Position numbers and translations under genes: made by a program. Of a stretch of DNA of 64,000 nucleotides, positions 35,477 to 44,219 are shown piece by piece. Numbering within the stretch: the first letter of the stretch is position 1; the number at the start of each line of letters is the position of its first letter. The notes beneath the pieces were generated by a model. The model was given only the letters and a program-made list of their open reading frames with translations, was not told the origin of the DNA and searched no databases. This stretch comes from Shimia sp051201625 (lineage in GTDB: Bacteria > Pseudomonadota > Alphaproteobacteria > Rhodobacterales > Rhodobacteraceae): contig NZ_CP179203.1 in NCBI RefSeq assembly GCF_051201625.1, forward strand, positions 186,001 to 250,000. Direction: 5' to 3'.

Positions 35477-35868
35477 TCGGTTGCCCTAGCATGCGTGGCG
35501 CTAGACGTCACGGTATAAGCTTTACCTAAAGTATTTGATTTACATAAGTTCCAGAGCCATAGATTTGTTCAAATCCCCCAAGTCGGGGATACATGAGAAA
35601 TTGAGATCGGATAAAGAGGCGTAACCGTCTCGGAGCATCGGAAGTATATCACATAAAATATTGCTTTTGGTGTCACCCAGGTTTCGAGTTCTTTACTTTT
35701 GTTTTGCATACATCAGCGGTGAGTCGTGCATTAACGCCAAAGTAAGGACAGGCTTTATCTGTGGAGCAAACTAGCTAAAGAAGATATGCTTTTATAACGC
35801 TTTGCTTAGATGTGAATTTGGCCTGAATATTGCTCTTTGATCACCACTAAGCACGCCTAGTGCAAAAA
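35477..35868. other. Gene-free stretch between rnr and dapE
   Basis: About 390 bases without a supported gene. A small hairpin TCCCC/GGGGA near 35575-35590 follows a GTTCAAATCC string. This resembles a tRNA T-arm in isolation, but no acceptor or anticodon arms surround it. Confidence 0.45.
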
Positions 35869-37014
35869 TTATCGAAAATAATCATGTAAAACGCGGGAAT
35901 AAATCGCTTTTAATTGTTGGATTTGATCCACGGGCACGTATTCGTCGATTTGATGCATAGTTTTGCCAACCAGCCCAAATTCGACAACTGGGCAGTGTTG
36001 CTTAATAAATCTCGCATCCGATGTGCCACCCGTCGTACTCAGGACCGCGGAACGCTTTGTCTCCGCAGCGATGCTGGCGGAAACTAAATCTGATAGTAAT
36101 CCTGGGGGAGTAATGAAACTTTCACCCGAAACTTTGACGTCCATATTTATCGTTATGCCTGTGTCTTGGGCAACTTTGTCTGAAAGTTCTTTTATCCATG
36201 CAGTTAGCGAGGCACTGGAGTGGGAATCGTTGAAGCGAATGTTCACTGTGGCTTTACATACCGCAGGTATAATATTTGACGCTGGATTACCCGTGTCCAT
36301 GGTCACCACGGCAATTGTTGATGCATCGAAATGATCTGTGCCTGGGTCCAATTTGTGTGTCGACATAGTATTCATCAGACATGCCATCGCTGGCAGCGGA
36401 TTATTGGCACGATGCGGGTAAGCAGAATGACCTTGAATTCCGGTGAATGTGAAACGAACGGTCATGGATCCACGCCGGCCAATTTTTATCATGTCACCAA
36501 TCGCTTCTTGACAGGTGGGTTCACCAACCAGACAAACTGACATTTGCTCGCTTTCGCGATCCATGTAATCAAGCAGAGCTGTCGTGCCGTCGATGGCGTC
36601 ACCCTCTTCATCACCTGTGATGGCTAATATTATTGCTCCTTCTGGTGGGGTTTTTTGTGTGAAATCCACTGCCGCGGCGACAAAAGCCGCTACGCCGGAC
36701 TTCATATCGGTCGCACCTCGCCCATACATGTTGCCATCCCTGACGTGCGCGCCAAACGGGTCAGTGGTCCAAGCATCTACATCACCAACAGGCACCACAT
36801 CCGTGTGGCCGTTGAACCCAAAAGTTTGCGCGTGGCCTTTGTCTCCCCATCGCGCAAACAGGTTGGGCACTCCTCCTCGATCAACTCGCGTGCAATGGAA
36901 CCCAGCATTGGAAAGTAGAGCACCAAGCAACACGAGTGCTCCACCCTCCGTTGGAGTGACCGAAGGGCAGGTTATTAGGTCAGCGGTCAGTTGGACGGCA
37001 TCGGTATTGGGCAT
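35869..37014 (-). CDS. dapE: Succinyl-diaminopimelate desuccinylase
   Basis: A 381-residue M20-family di-zinc amidase that converts N-succinyl-LL-2,6-diaminopimelate to LL-diaminopimelate for lysine and peptidoglycan synthesis. Zinc motifs are GHTDVVPVGDVDAW, GRGATDMKSGVAAF and ITGDEEGDAIDGT. The ATG at 37014 is preferred over the in-frame upstream 37074 because GAGG lies 8 bases ahead and the protein then opens with the expected DAVQLTADLITCPSVTP. dapD lies 3.3 kb away on the same strand, separated by Hint genes. Confidence 0.94.
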   Translation of the reverse strand: MPNTDAVQLTADLITCPSVTPTEGGALVLLGALLSNAGFHCTRVDRGGVPNLFARWGDKGHAQTFGFNGHTDVVPVGDVDAWTTDPFGAHVRDGNMYGRGATDMKSGVAAFVAAAVDFTQKTPPEGAIILAITGDEEGDAIDGTTALLDYMDRESEQMSVCLVGEPTCQEAIGDMIKIGRRGSMTVRFTFTGIQGHSAYPHRANNPLPAMACLMNTMSTHKLDPGTDHFDASTIAVVTMDTGNPASNIIPAVCKATVNIRFNDSHSSASLTAWIKELSDKVAQDTGITINMDVKVSGESFITPPGLLSDLVSASIAAETKRSAVLSTTGGTSDARFIKQHCPVVEFGLVGKTMHQIDEYVPVDQIQQLKAIYSRVLHDYFR

Positions 37015-37038
37015 TTGAGTCGCCTCGCACATGCATCT

Positions 37039-37090
37039 TTGTGGCTTTAACGCTGTTGTCGCATAGCTCAGCATTGTGAGAAAGCCACAA
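37039..37090 (-). promoter_or_regulatory. Long inverted repeat in the dapE 5' leader
   Basis: Perfect 10-base arms TTGTGGCTTT (37039-37048) and AAAGCCACAA (37081-37090) enclose a 32-base loop that can itself fold (CTCA/TGAG). The repeat ends about 25 bases before the dapE ATG. It would form a stable hairpin in the mRNA leader. No known riboswitch is recognised. Confidence 0.45.
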
Positions 37091-37322
37091 TTCGACCCAA
37101 ACTAAGTCACATTTTTTTTCAAAAGCCTTAACAGGCGCCCTTTTTTCGTATTAAATCTGATTAATAAAAAAGACCGAGGCAGGTCACGCATTAATTAGGC
37201 TAAAATAGGCCATTTCGGAATACGGGCGTTTTAAGAGTCTCGTAACCCAAAGTCCGTGTTCATTCCGGGAGGATTTCCGGATGCGCTGTGCGTTCTGCCT
37301 CACTTCGAGAGGTTTGATTAAG

Positions 37323-38576
37323 ATGCCCAGATTGCCAGTTGCAACCAACGCAAGTGCCATTGAAATGGCGGAAGAGATATTCGGTGATGGCGTTATTGTC
37401 GACGGCGCAACTTACACCGGTGATAACCGGTCATCTGGAATTTACCAGGATGGTGCTACAGTTTCCCCCGGAGTCACTCCAAGCGATACAGGCGTTATTT
37501 TATCTACAGGTCGCGCTAGGGATTTTACTAACCGCAACGGTGAATTTAATCAGAGTACGGGGCGCTCAACCAACACAAATGGTGAAGATAATAATGCTGA
37601 ACTGAATGCCCTCGCAGGAACGAGCACTTTTGACGCGTCGTATCTGACTGTCGATTTTATTCCTTCTGGTGAAATCATGACAATGCAATTCGTGTTTGCG
37701 TCAGACGAATTCCCTGAATACACGGATTCAATCTACCAAGATTTCGTTGCAATAACTATCAACGGTGAAACCGTGCCCATGGATATTGGAAATGGGACGC
37801 TGACGATCACCCATATTAACGGGGTCTCAGCTACAGTGGATACGCCTATTTCGTTAACGAATGGCCAGTTCATTACCCTGAATGACGACGGTACTGTCAC
37901 CATCGGCTTCGATGGTGATGAGGAAGTTGTCAACTTAACTTATACCGTGGCTGACGACAGCGGAAATTCGGATATAGGGTACGTCACAATCAACCAAGCC
38001 CCCTGTTTTGTTTTGGGGACGCTAATCCGCACACCTAGTGGAGACGTTCCAGTCGAAGACCTTGCGCCGGGTGATTTGGTTGAGACGCTCGATATTGGTG
38101 CTCAGCCCGTTAGATGGATTGGACGACGTAAGGTGAAGGCTCAGGGAAAACTTGCTCCAATTAGAATATCTAAGGACACTTTCGGCGAGCATGGTGAATT
38201 ACTCCTGTCACCCTTGCATCGTGTATTGATTACCGATGTGTGGGCACAGCTGCTTTTTGGTGAAGCGGAAGTTCTTATTCCAGCGCGGGATCTCGTGAAT
38301 GATTGCTCGGTGGTTAGTCAGCCAGGTGGTTGGGTAGAGTATTTCCACATTCTGTTTGATCATCACCAGATTATTTTTTCGGCAAACCTCGCCACCGAAA
38401 GCTATCTACCTGGACCACAAACTGCGGAATCATTCGAACCCGAGATTGCTGAGGAAATTCACTCTTTGTTTCCAGAATTCAACCCAGAAACAGGGACGGG
38501 TTATGGCCCTATGGTGCGATGCGAATTGAAGCATTTTGAAGCGGCGACACTTTCTGCGTTGGCGGTGGCAGCGTGA
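37323..38576 (+). CDS. Choice-of-anchor-L / Hint-domain protein, apparently with an internal deletion
   Basis: A 417-residue protein (start at 37323 matches the usual family opening; an in-frame ATG at 37281 has a stronger GGGAGG site and would add 14 residues). Residues about 1-150 match the start of the choice-of-anchor L domain (GVILSTG and FVFASDEFPEYTDS). A short VCBS-like strand set follows (LTITHINGVSATV and VNLTYTVADDSG). From C228 onward it is a Hint_2 domain (PCFVLGTLIRTPSGDVPVED, LSPLHRVLI and DHHQIIFSA). The middle of the anchor-L domain seems missing. Hint domains autoprocess at the cysteine. Probably exported; role unknown. Confidence 0.82.
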   Translation: MPRLPVATNASAIEMAEEIFGDGVIVDGATYTGDNRSSGIYQDGATVSPGVTPSDTGVILSTGRARDFTNRNGEFNQSTGRSTNTNGEDNNAELNALAGTSTFDASYLTVDFIPSGEIMTMQFVFASDEFPEYTDSIYQDFVAITINGETVPMDIGNGTLTITHINGVSATVDTPISLTNGQFITLNDDGTVTIGFDGDEEVVNLTYTVADDSGNSDIGYVTINQAPCFVLGTLIRTPSGDVPVEDLAPGDLVETLDIGAQPVRWIGRRKVKAQGKLAPIRISKDTFGEHGELLLSPLHRVLITDVWAQLLFGEAEVLIPARDLVNDCSVVSQPGGWVEYFHILFDHHQIIFSANLATESYLPGPQTAESFEPEIAEEIHSLFPEFNPETGTGYGPMVRCELKHFEAATLSALAVAA

Positions 38577-38610
38577 CCAGTGTGCTTGAGATTGCCAAAG
38601 GAGGAATCGC

Positions 38611-39708
38611 ATGAGTTGGATTGCGATGGTTGACAAAACGCGCGCGCACTTTTGTGCTGACGGGCTCGTGCGCCTAAGCTCCTCTCCCCAGAAACTGGAC
38701 GCACCTTTGAACGAGCCTATGCCTTTTGGAAGTATTTTGCTGGAAACCCGCGTCTCGCCCTATGACCGTCCGCAACTGTTAGTCGGGTATAGGTCTTCAT
38801 ACAAAGAAGGTACACAAATGACATTTCAGGCTTTGCCTGGTGGTGGAATTGTACTTGTTATGAGCCGTGAGAATGAAGCATTTCATGCAGCAATTAATCT
38901 GGATACGGGGGGGCGTACTGATACCTTACGTGTAACCTACAGCTGGGACATGCGAGCAAAAAGGGGCCGTTTGGCGGTGGAGTTGCCTGGAAAGATACGA
39001 ATTGCAACTCGTGAATTGACTAATCCTATGCCGTTGAGCCTTGAAGCAGTCCGTGAGCTGAGTATGAACTCAGATCAGTGCGTGTTTGCGCCAGATGTAG
39101 CGTTTCTAGCCGTCTCCAACCGGATCGAACCTGTTGGGCCCATGCCGTCTCTCACGCCGACAACACCGGTTATGACAGAACATGGATATCGCCCAGTTGG
39201 TGGAGTGCGTCGCGGTGATCTAGTTGAAACTTTGGATCGTGGGCTTGTACCTGTTCTCGCAAATTTTCATCGAACAGTTCCAGCAGCGGGACTTTTTGCG
39301 CCAGTGCGATTGCGGCGGCCTTATTTTGGTTTGAAGCAGGATATAATGGTTTCTCCGGCTCAACATCTCGTGATTGGTGGATCGCGTGTGGAATATCTTT
39401 TCGGCTCTGAAAATGTACTCGTACCATCTGGACACTTGTTGCACGGCAACGCAGCCATGCCCTATTCAGGAAACCTTTTGATCACGTATTGCCAACTGAT
39501 GATGCCGGACCATGAAGCGATCCTGTGTGCCGGAACTTATCTTGAGTCTCTCAATATCGGACGCATTCGTAGAAAGCGGGACGTACACAATGCCAGCTTA
39601 TTTTGTCGAATTTCGAGAAGCCACTTGCCAGAGCATTCGTTGACTGCATTTCCGGTTTTACGCGAATTTGAGGCCCTTACTCTGGCCGCACAGCGAGCTG
39701 CTGCCTAA
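38611..39708 (+). CDS. Hint_2-domain protein with nucleophile Cys replaced by Ser
   Basis: A 365-residue protein beginning with ATG at 38611 behind AAAGGAGG. Residues 1-170 are beta-strand-rich, possibly a concanavalin-like sandwich (LLVGYRSSYKEGTQMTF and LRVTYSWDM). Residues about 178-320 are Hint_2-like: RPVGGVRRGDLVETLDRG, VSPAQHLVIGGSRVEYLFG and DHEAILCAGTYLES. Aligned to the neighbouring PCFVLGTLIRT, the cysteine position falls on S180 in PSLTPTTPVMT. It lies 34 bases after the first Hint gene and is probably co-transcribed. Secreted or surface function is inferred from the family. Confidence 0.75.
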   Translation: MSWIAMVDKTRAHFCADGLVRLSSSPQKLDAPLNEPMPFGSILLETRVSPYDRPQLLVGYRSSYKEGTQMTFQALPGGGIVLVMSRENEAFHAAINLDTGGRTDTLRVTYSWDMRAKRGRLAVELPGKIRIATRELTNPMPLSLEAVRELSMNSDQCVFAPDVAFLAVSNRIEPVGPMPSLTPTTPVMTEHGYRPVGGVRRGDLVETLDRGLVPVLANFHRTVPAAGLFAPVRLRRPYFGLKQDIMVSPAQHLVIGGSRVEYLFGSENVLVPSGHLLHGNAAMPYSGNLLITYCQLMMPDHEAILCAGTYLESLNIGRIRRKRDVHNASLFCRISRSHLPEHSLTAFPVLREFEALTLAAQRAAA

Positions 39709-39729
39709 CGAAACTGCTTTACCGGTTCG

Positions 39730-40092
39730 TCAATTGACCATGGCGTCGCCTTCGCTTTCTTCCCCATTAAAAAATGGGGTCAACTGGGCCACAATAACTG
39801 AGTTTTCCGCAACTGCTCGACCCATCAATGCCCTTTCGGTTTCATCAATTTCATGCCCTTGCATCACGCGCTCCTCAAGAGTGCCATACCCGGTTACATC
39901 CAGTGGGCTTAAGTCTGCCTGTTTTAGGATCGCGACAGTCTCGCGAACCGCTTCGGCTTCGTCAACGCCACTGGCATAAATCATCAACGCCCCACCCGTA
40001 GCCCCATCTGGCAAGCCGTCGCCGTCTTTGCGACCGACCTGAACAAGCAAAGTGTAGGCTTGCTGACGAGAACTTTTCTTTGGTTTATCCAT
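39730..40092 (-). CDS. Conserved hypothetical protein, about 120 residues
   Basis: A small soluble acidic protein. The first part is basic (MDKPKKSSRQQ), followed by strand-like YTLLVQVGRKDGD, a helix DEAEAVRETVAILKQADL and a second half VTGYGTLEERVMQGHEIDE. There is no signal or membrane segment. The gene is compact and has coding character. I recall similar short proteins in Rhodobacterales near dapD but cannot name a function. Confidence 0.65.
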   Translation of the reverse strand: MDKPKKSSRQQAYTLLVQVGRKDGDGLPDGATGGALMIYASGVDEAEAVRETVAILKQADLSPLDVTGYGTLEERVMQGHEIDETERALMGRAVAENSVIVAQLTPFFNGEESEGDAMVN

Positions 40093-40217
40093 GCCGCAGC
40101 CCTTATCCTGCTAGGTAAGCCTAGGTCAACCTTGGCAATTTTTTGAAAATGTCGGATCTGAACTTGCTTAATATATCAATCGATTCATCCCCAAAACATC
40201 AACCCTATGCCAGAATG

Positions 40218-40255
40218 TATACTCAAACAAAGAGCGCATCGGTTTCCCGATGCGC
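40218..40255 (-). terminator. Intrinsic terminator of dapD
   Basis: GCGCATCGG and CCGATGCGC (40234-40255) form a 9-pair stem. On the minus strand it is followed by a TCTTTGTTTG run, 26 bases after the dapD stop. Confidence 0.75.
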
Positions 40256-40280
40256 CAATAATTGATACTTTCGAGTGAGT

Positions 40281-41108
40281 TTAGTCGCGTAAGAGATCAT
40301 TGATTGAGGTCTTTGAGCGTGTTTTGGCGTCCACTCGCTTGACGATTACTGCACAATAAAGGTTGACGTTATTTTTGGATGGCAAGGAGCCGGCTACAAC
40401 AACTGATCCGGCTGGAACTTCTCCATAAGTGACCGTACCGGTTTCACGATCAACAATCTTTGTTGACTGGCCTATAAACACGCCCATCCCCAAAACTGAG
40501 CCTTCGCGAACGATACAGCCCTCAACAACCTCAGAGCGGGCCCCGATGAAACAATTGTCTTCGATGATTGTTGGACCTGCCTGCATCGGTTCCAGCACAC
40601 CGCCGATACCAACACCACCTGACAGATGCACGTTTTTACCAATCTGTGCGCACGAACCAACCGTGGCCCAAGTGTCAACCATGGTGCCCTCGTCGACAAA
40701 TGCGCCAAGGTTTATAAAGCTTGGCATCAGGACCACGCCCGGAGCCACAAAAGCAGATTTGCGCACGACGCAATTGGGTACAGCACGGAAGCCTGCCTTC
40801 TTCCAATCGCCGTCATTCCAGCCCTTAAACTTGCTATCCACCTTGTCCCACCATCCGGCACCTTGCGGTCCACCGTCGTGGGTTTCCATATCCTTGATAC
40901 GAAAGCCCAGAAGCACAGCCTTTTTGGCCCACTGGTTAACATGCCAGTCTCCATTTTCCAGCTTTTCAGCAACTCGTAACTTTCCAGAATCTAGGGCGTT
41001 CAGTGTATCTTCAATAGCATTTCTAGTTATGCCGTCAGTCGACGGTGTCACTGTATCGCGCACATTCCATGCGGCTTCGATGGCTTGCTCTAATTTTGCA
41101 TTCGACAT
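40281..41108 (-). CDS. dapD: Tetrahydrodipicolinate N-succinyltransferase
   Basis: A 275-residue trimeric left-handed beta-helix acyltransferase. It moves succinyl from succinyl-CoA to tetrahydrodipicolinate in the lysine/diaminopimelate pathway, two steps before DapE. An N-terminal helical domain is followed by hexapeptide repeats from about residue 110 (VLMPSFINLGAFVDEGTMVDTW, GKNVHLSGGVGIGGVLEP and VREGSVLGMGVFIGQST). Length matches the family. Same strand as dapE. Confidence 0.95.
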   Translation of the reverse strand: MSNAKLEQAIEAAWNVRDTVTPSTDGITRNAIEDTLNALDSGKLRVAEKLENGDWHVNQWAKKAVLLGFRIKDMETHDGGPQGAGWWDKVDSKFKGWNDGDWKKAGFRAVPNCVVRKSAFVAPGVVLMPSFINLGAFVDEGTMVDTWATVGSCAQIGKNVHLSGGVGIGGVLEPMQAGPTIIEDNCFIGARSEVVEGCIVREGSVLGMGVFIGQSTKIVDRETGTVTYGEVPAGSVVVAGSLPSKNNVNLYCAVIVKRVDAKTRSKTSINDLLRD

Positions 41109-41286
41109 GTAATTTTACTCCAACCAGAGAGGTTTTGCGCTTTCATAACGGTATCAAGACCCAACGTCACCCTCACATACGAACGAAAATTTTAAATTGC
41201 GACGTATAGGTTCGCGCGAGTGTCACTAGCACTAAGTTTATAAACACAGTAGGTCTTGCGTAAATTTTGAACTGAGGATTATTTCA

Positions 41287-42120
41287 ATGAGTCACGACCG
41301 CCTCCATCCACTATCCGATGCTCACAGTGATCGTCATGCTGCCTCCCATGTACCAAACACGCCACAAACTCAGTCTCCTGCGTACCGGTTGGCGTTCGCT
41401 GATGATGACTTTTTGTGTCGCGAAGAGTTGCGCCCAGTTCGCTTACAACTCGAACTACTGAAGCCACAGATGATTCTCGATGAACATGGTATTGAGAGCA
41501 CAGTGGTTTTGTTTGGTGGTGCCCGTATTCCTGAACCCGTCGAAAAAGAGAAGGCGCGCACCAAAACTCTTGCCGATCTTTCGATTTATTATGACGAGGC
41601 GCGGGTGTTTTCCCGGCGGATGACCGAACGTAGCAATGGAAAAGATAATGTTATTGTGTCCGGTGGCGGTCCGGGTGTGATGGAGGCGGCGAATCGCGGT
41701 GCAATGGATGCTGGAGGAAAATCGATTGGGCTCAATATTGTTCTGCCGCATGAACAAGCACCCAATGAATACGTGACGCCAGAGCTCAGTTTCAATTTTC
41801 ACTATTTTGCGATTCGTAAAATGCATTTCTTGATGCGAGCACGAGCGATTTGCGTTTTCCCGGGTGGTTTTGGGACGATGGATGAGATGTTCGAAACTTT
41901 GACACTCATGCAGACGGGCCGTATGGAGTGTGTTCCGTTCCTACTATTTGGGCGAGAATTTTGGGAAAAAATAATCAATTGGGACGCGTTAGCAGATGCT
42001 GGAACAATATCTGAGGATGACCTAGATTTGTTCAAGTTTGTCGAAACTGCTGATGACGCGATCCGCATTATCGATAGTTGGGGCACCCCAAACCGAAGAG
42101 GTGTGATACCTGGACGTTAA
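41287..42120 (+). CDS. LOG-family Rossmann-fold protein (TIGR00730-like)
   Basis: A 277-residue protein with the lysine-decarboxylase-like/LOG signature: SGGGPGVMEAANRGA near residue 120 and PGGFGTMDEMFETLTLMQTG near residue 195. These two motifs define phosphoribohydrolases that free cytokinin-type bases or degrade nucleoside monophosphates such as AMP. The N-terminal extension of about 75 residues is of the longer bacterial subtype. Divergent from dapD. Old annotations as lysine decarboxylase should be ignored. Confidence 0.88.
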   Translation: MSHDRLHPLSDAHSDRHAASHVPNTPQTQSPAYRLAFADDDFLCREELRPVRLQLELLKPQMILDEHGIESTVVLFGGARIPEPVEKEKARTKTLADLSIYYDEARVFSRRMTERSNGKDNVIVSGGGPGVMEAANRGAMDAGGKSIGLNIVLPHEQAPNEYVTPELSFNFHYFAIRKMHFLMRARAICVFPGGFGTMDEMFETLTLMQTGRMECVPFLLFGREFWEKIINWDALADAGTISEDDLDLFKFVETADDAIRIIDSWGTPNRRGVIPGR

Positions 42121-42132
42121 ATCTAGGGTTCA

Positions 42133-42172
42133 AATAGGCGGGCAAAACGTACCATTGGTGCCCGCCCTATTT
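42133..42172. terminator. Intrinsic terminator after the LOG-family gene
   Basis: GGCGGGCA (42137-42144) pairs with TGCCCGCC (42159-42166), extended by ATA/TAT beyond a one-base bulge, then TATTTAT. It overlaps the end of the converging small gene and may serve both directions. Confidence 0.7.
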
Positions 42173-42380
42173 ATGAAATATGCCTTGGCAAAACACCCAA
42201 CTTTGTACCCTGCGGCAGTTTTGTGACAATCTGAGCGCCTGCAACATCTGTGATTGCATATCCATAGCCGGCGATTCGAAATTTCCATTCGCGCATACTC
42301 AGCGCCTGTGAGCGTTCGCGCTTCAATATATCCAATATGGGCGCATCAATTATCGCGCCACCAATCTCTGCATTTGCCAT
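42171..42380 (-). CDS. Small conserved protein, 69 residues
   Basis: A compact gene preceded by AGAAGGACTGAGAA. The predicted protein has a helix (PILDILKRERSQALSMREWKFR) and a C-terminal beta part (IAGYGYAITDVAGAQIVTKLPQG). No signal or membrane segment. Similar short proteins are common in Rhodobacterales as I recall, without a known role. It lies upstream of a terminator and downstream of a membrane protein gene on the same strand. Confidence 0.55.
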   Translation of the reverse strand: MANAEIGGAIIDAPILDILKRERSQALSMREWKFRIAGYGYAITDVAGAQIVTKLPQGTKLGVLPRHIS

Positions 42381-42483
42381 TTCTCAGTCCTTCTACATTT
42401 TGTTGATGTATTGGAAACTGACTGTTGATCAGGGCCTAATTGGCGCATGAATGTGAAAAGTTTTGGGCAAAAGCCCTGATTGT

Positions 42484-42867
42484 TCACGATTTTGATGTCT
42501 TCAGGGATCTAAACACAAATTTTGGCAGTAACACGCCAGCGATTAAAGCACCCACCCACACCAGCAATGTTGCCGCGAGTAGATTGGCAGTGCCACCTAT
42601 CATAAATCCAGAAACAAACGGTTGCGCTATAAGCAAACCAAAAAATGTTGTGACAAGTGATAGACCGCCTAAAAGAGACGGCATGTTCTTTTCAGAAAGC
42701 TTGCGGATTATAGGTGTAACCACCATTAGAATTAAGGTGAAGATAACGGTAACGATAATTAGTGCTGTCGGCCCCATTGAAAAACCATCCAAAAGAATGG
42801 TTGCAAATAAAAGACCGATGGCATTTGCAATTAAATGCGCTGTAGCTGAAATGATAAAACGAGGCAT
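42484..42867 (-). CDS. Four-helix membrane protein (phage-holin-4_2-like family)
   Basis: A 127-residue protein with four hydrophobic segments (residues about 5-27, 32-56, 68-90, 98-118) and an FSMGPTALIIVTVIF segment after helix 1. This arrangement is that of the Phage_holin_4_2 (DUF360) family of housekeeping membrane proteins, which is not phage-derived in most genomes. A basic tail RSLKTSKS ends it. AGGGAGATCAC precedes the ATG. Function unknown. Confidence 0.7.
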   Translation of the reverse strand: MPRFIISATAHLIANAIGLLFATILLDGFSMGPTALIIVTVIFTLILMVVTPIIRKLSEKNMPSLLGGLSLVTTFFGLLIAQPFVSGFMIGGTANLLAATLLVWVGALIAGVLLPKFVFRSLKTSKS

Positions 42868-42939
42868 GTGATCTCCCTATCTAATACGTAGCCCTCAAAA
42901 AAGCTTACTTGGAAAAAGTCTTGAGATCACCCTTAACAA

Positions 42940-44133
42940 TCAGCGATCTGTTAACCCTGCATCAACCATATTTTTTTTGCGCGATTTACGCGCTCTCTCG
43001 GTTGCAGATTTCAGCTGCCCACAGGCAGCCATGATGTCTTCCCCGCGCGGTGTGCGGATCGGGCTGGCGTATCCAGCTTTGTAAATAATTTCTGAGAAAG
43101 CTCTGATGCGTCGCTGTTCGCTGCGTTGATACGGAGAGCCTGGCCACTCGTTAAAGGGAATAAGATTAATCTTAGCGGGGATACCACTAATTAGCTTAAC
43201 CAGCCTGCGTGCGTCTGCGTCGCTGTCATTAACATCCTTTAGCATTACGTACTCAAATGTAATCCTCTCTGAGTTGGATAATTTCGGATACGCTCGCAAA
43301 GACGCCAACAACGCCTCAATGTTCCAACGCTTGTTTATCGGCACGAGCTTATCGCGCACCTCATCCGTGGTTGCATGGAAAGACACTGCTAGCATGCACC
43401 CTATTTCCTCGGCTGTTCTGGCAATTTCAGGTACGACGCCACTGGTTGACAAAGTAATTCTTCGGCGACTGAGCGAGATGCCTTCTCCATCCATCGCAAT
43501 TTTCATCGCGTCCCGTACATTGTCAAAATTATAGAGTGGCTCACCCATTCCCATAAGCACAATATTTGAGATCAAACGTGGCCCGGCATCCCCAGCCCCT
43601 ACGCCCGGCTGTGGCCATTCATCCAGATCGTCACGCGCCATCATGACCTGCCCGACGATTTCCCCAGCAGTCAGATTACGTACTAGTTTTTGAGTTCCGG
43701 TGTGGCAAAACGAACAAGTCAGGGTGCAGCCTACTTGAGATGATACGCACAGTGTACCCCGGTCGGTTTCAGGAATGTAAACGACTTCAACCTCATGTCC
43801 GCCAGCGATGCGCACGAGGTATTTTCGGGTACCATCAGCGCTAATTTGACGACTGATCATCTCAGGAATTTTGATGCAAAATTTTGTATCAAGCTCAGCA
43901 CGATAGGATTTTGACAGATTTGTCATTGCTTGAAAGTCACGTACGCCCCACTGGTAGAGCCATTGCCAAATTTGGTTGACCCTCATCTTGGATTGTTTTT
44001 CAGAAGTGCCATTTTTGATTAAGACTGCACGTAATGCGTCTCTGGTCAGACCCACAAGGTTCAGCTTACCGCCTTCGGGTGTCTTACGCGGAATGGTAAT
44101 TACATCCGGAGTAACAGGGGTGTTGGTAGTCAT
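42940..44133 (-). CDS. rlmN: 23S rRNA (adenine2503-C2)/tRNA methyltransferase RlmN
   Basis: A 397-residue radical SAM enzyme that methylates A2503 of 23S rRNA and A37 of some tRNAs. It shows the iron-sulfur CxxxCxxC motif (CTLTCSFCHTG near residue 145), the GMGEPLYNFDNV block, NLIPFNEWPG and, near the end, the catalytic cysteine in GEDIMAACGQL. A helical N-terminal RNA-binding domain is present (residues about 20-105). Length is normal for alphaproteobacteria. Confidence 0.95.
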   Translation of the reverse strand: MTTNTPVTPDVITIPRKTPEGGKLNLVGLTRDALRAVLIKNGTSEKQSKMRVNQIWQWLYQWGVRDFQAMTNLSKSYRAELDTKFCIKIPEMISRQISADGTRKYLVRIAGGHEVEVVYIPETDRGTLCVSSQVGCTLTCSFCHTGTQKLVRNLTAGEIVGQVMMARDDLDEWPQPGVGAGDAGPRLISNIVLMGMGEPLYNFDNVRDAMKIAMDGEGISLSRRRITLSTSGVVPEIARTAEEIGCMLAVSFHATTDEVRDKLVPINKRWNIEALLASLRAYPKLSNSERITFEYVMLKDVNDSDADARRLVKLISGIPAKINLIPFNEWPGSPYQRSEQRRIRAFSEIIYKAGYASPIRTPRGEDIMAACGQLKSATERARKSRKKNMVDAGLTDR

Positions 44134-44219
44134 TTTTGCGGCGTCCGGCTTCTAAGTTTCAGCGATTTCATTACAGAATTCTTTTAGAAAAGCAAATCAC
44201 TCAAAAGATAATTGGTCTA

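Noticed and set aside
35565..35600. GTTCAAATCC string resembling a tRNA T-loop
   Set aside because: No acceptor, D or anticodon stem can be folded around it; no tRNA gene is present.
40429..41112. 227-codon plus-strand frame opposite dapD
   Set aside because: Exact antisense of dapD, with composition of a shadow frame.
42484..42867. Possible prophage holin
   Set aside because: The Phage_holin_4_2 family is mostly a housekeeping membrane family, and no other phage gene is in the window.
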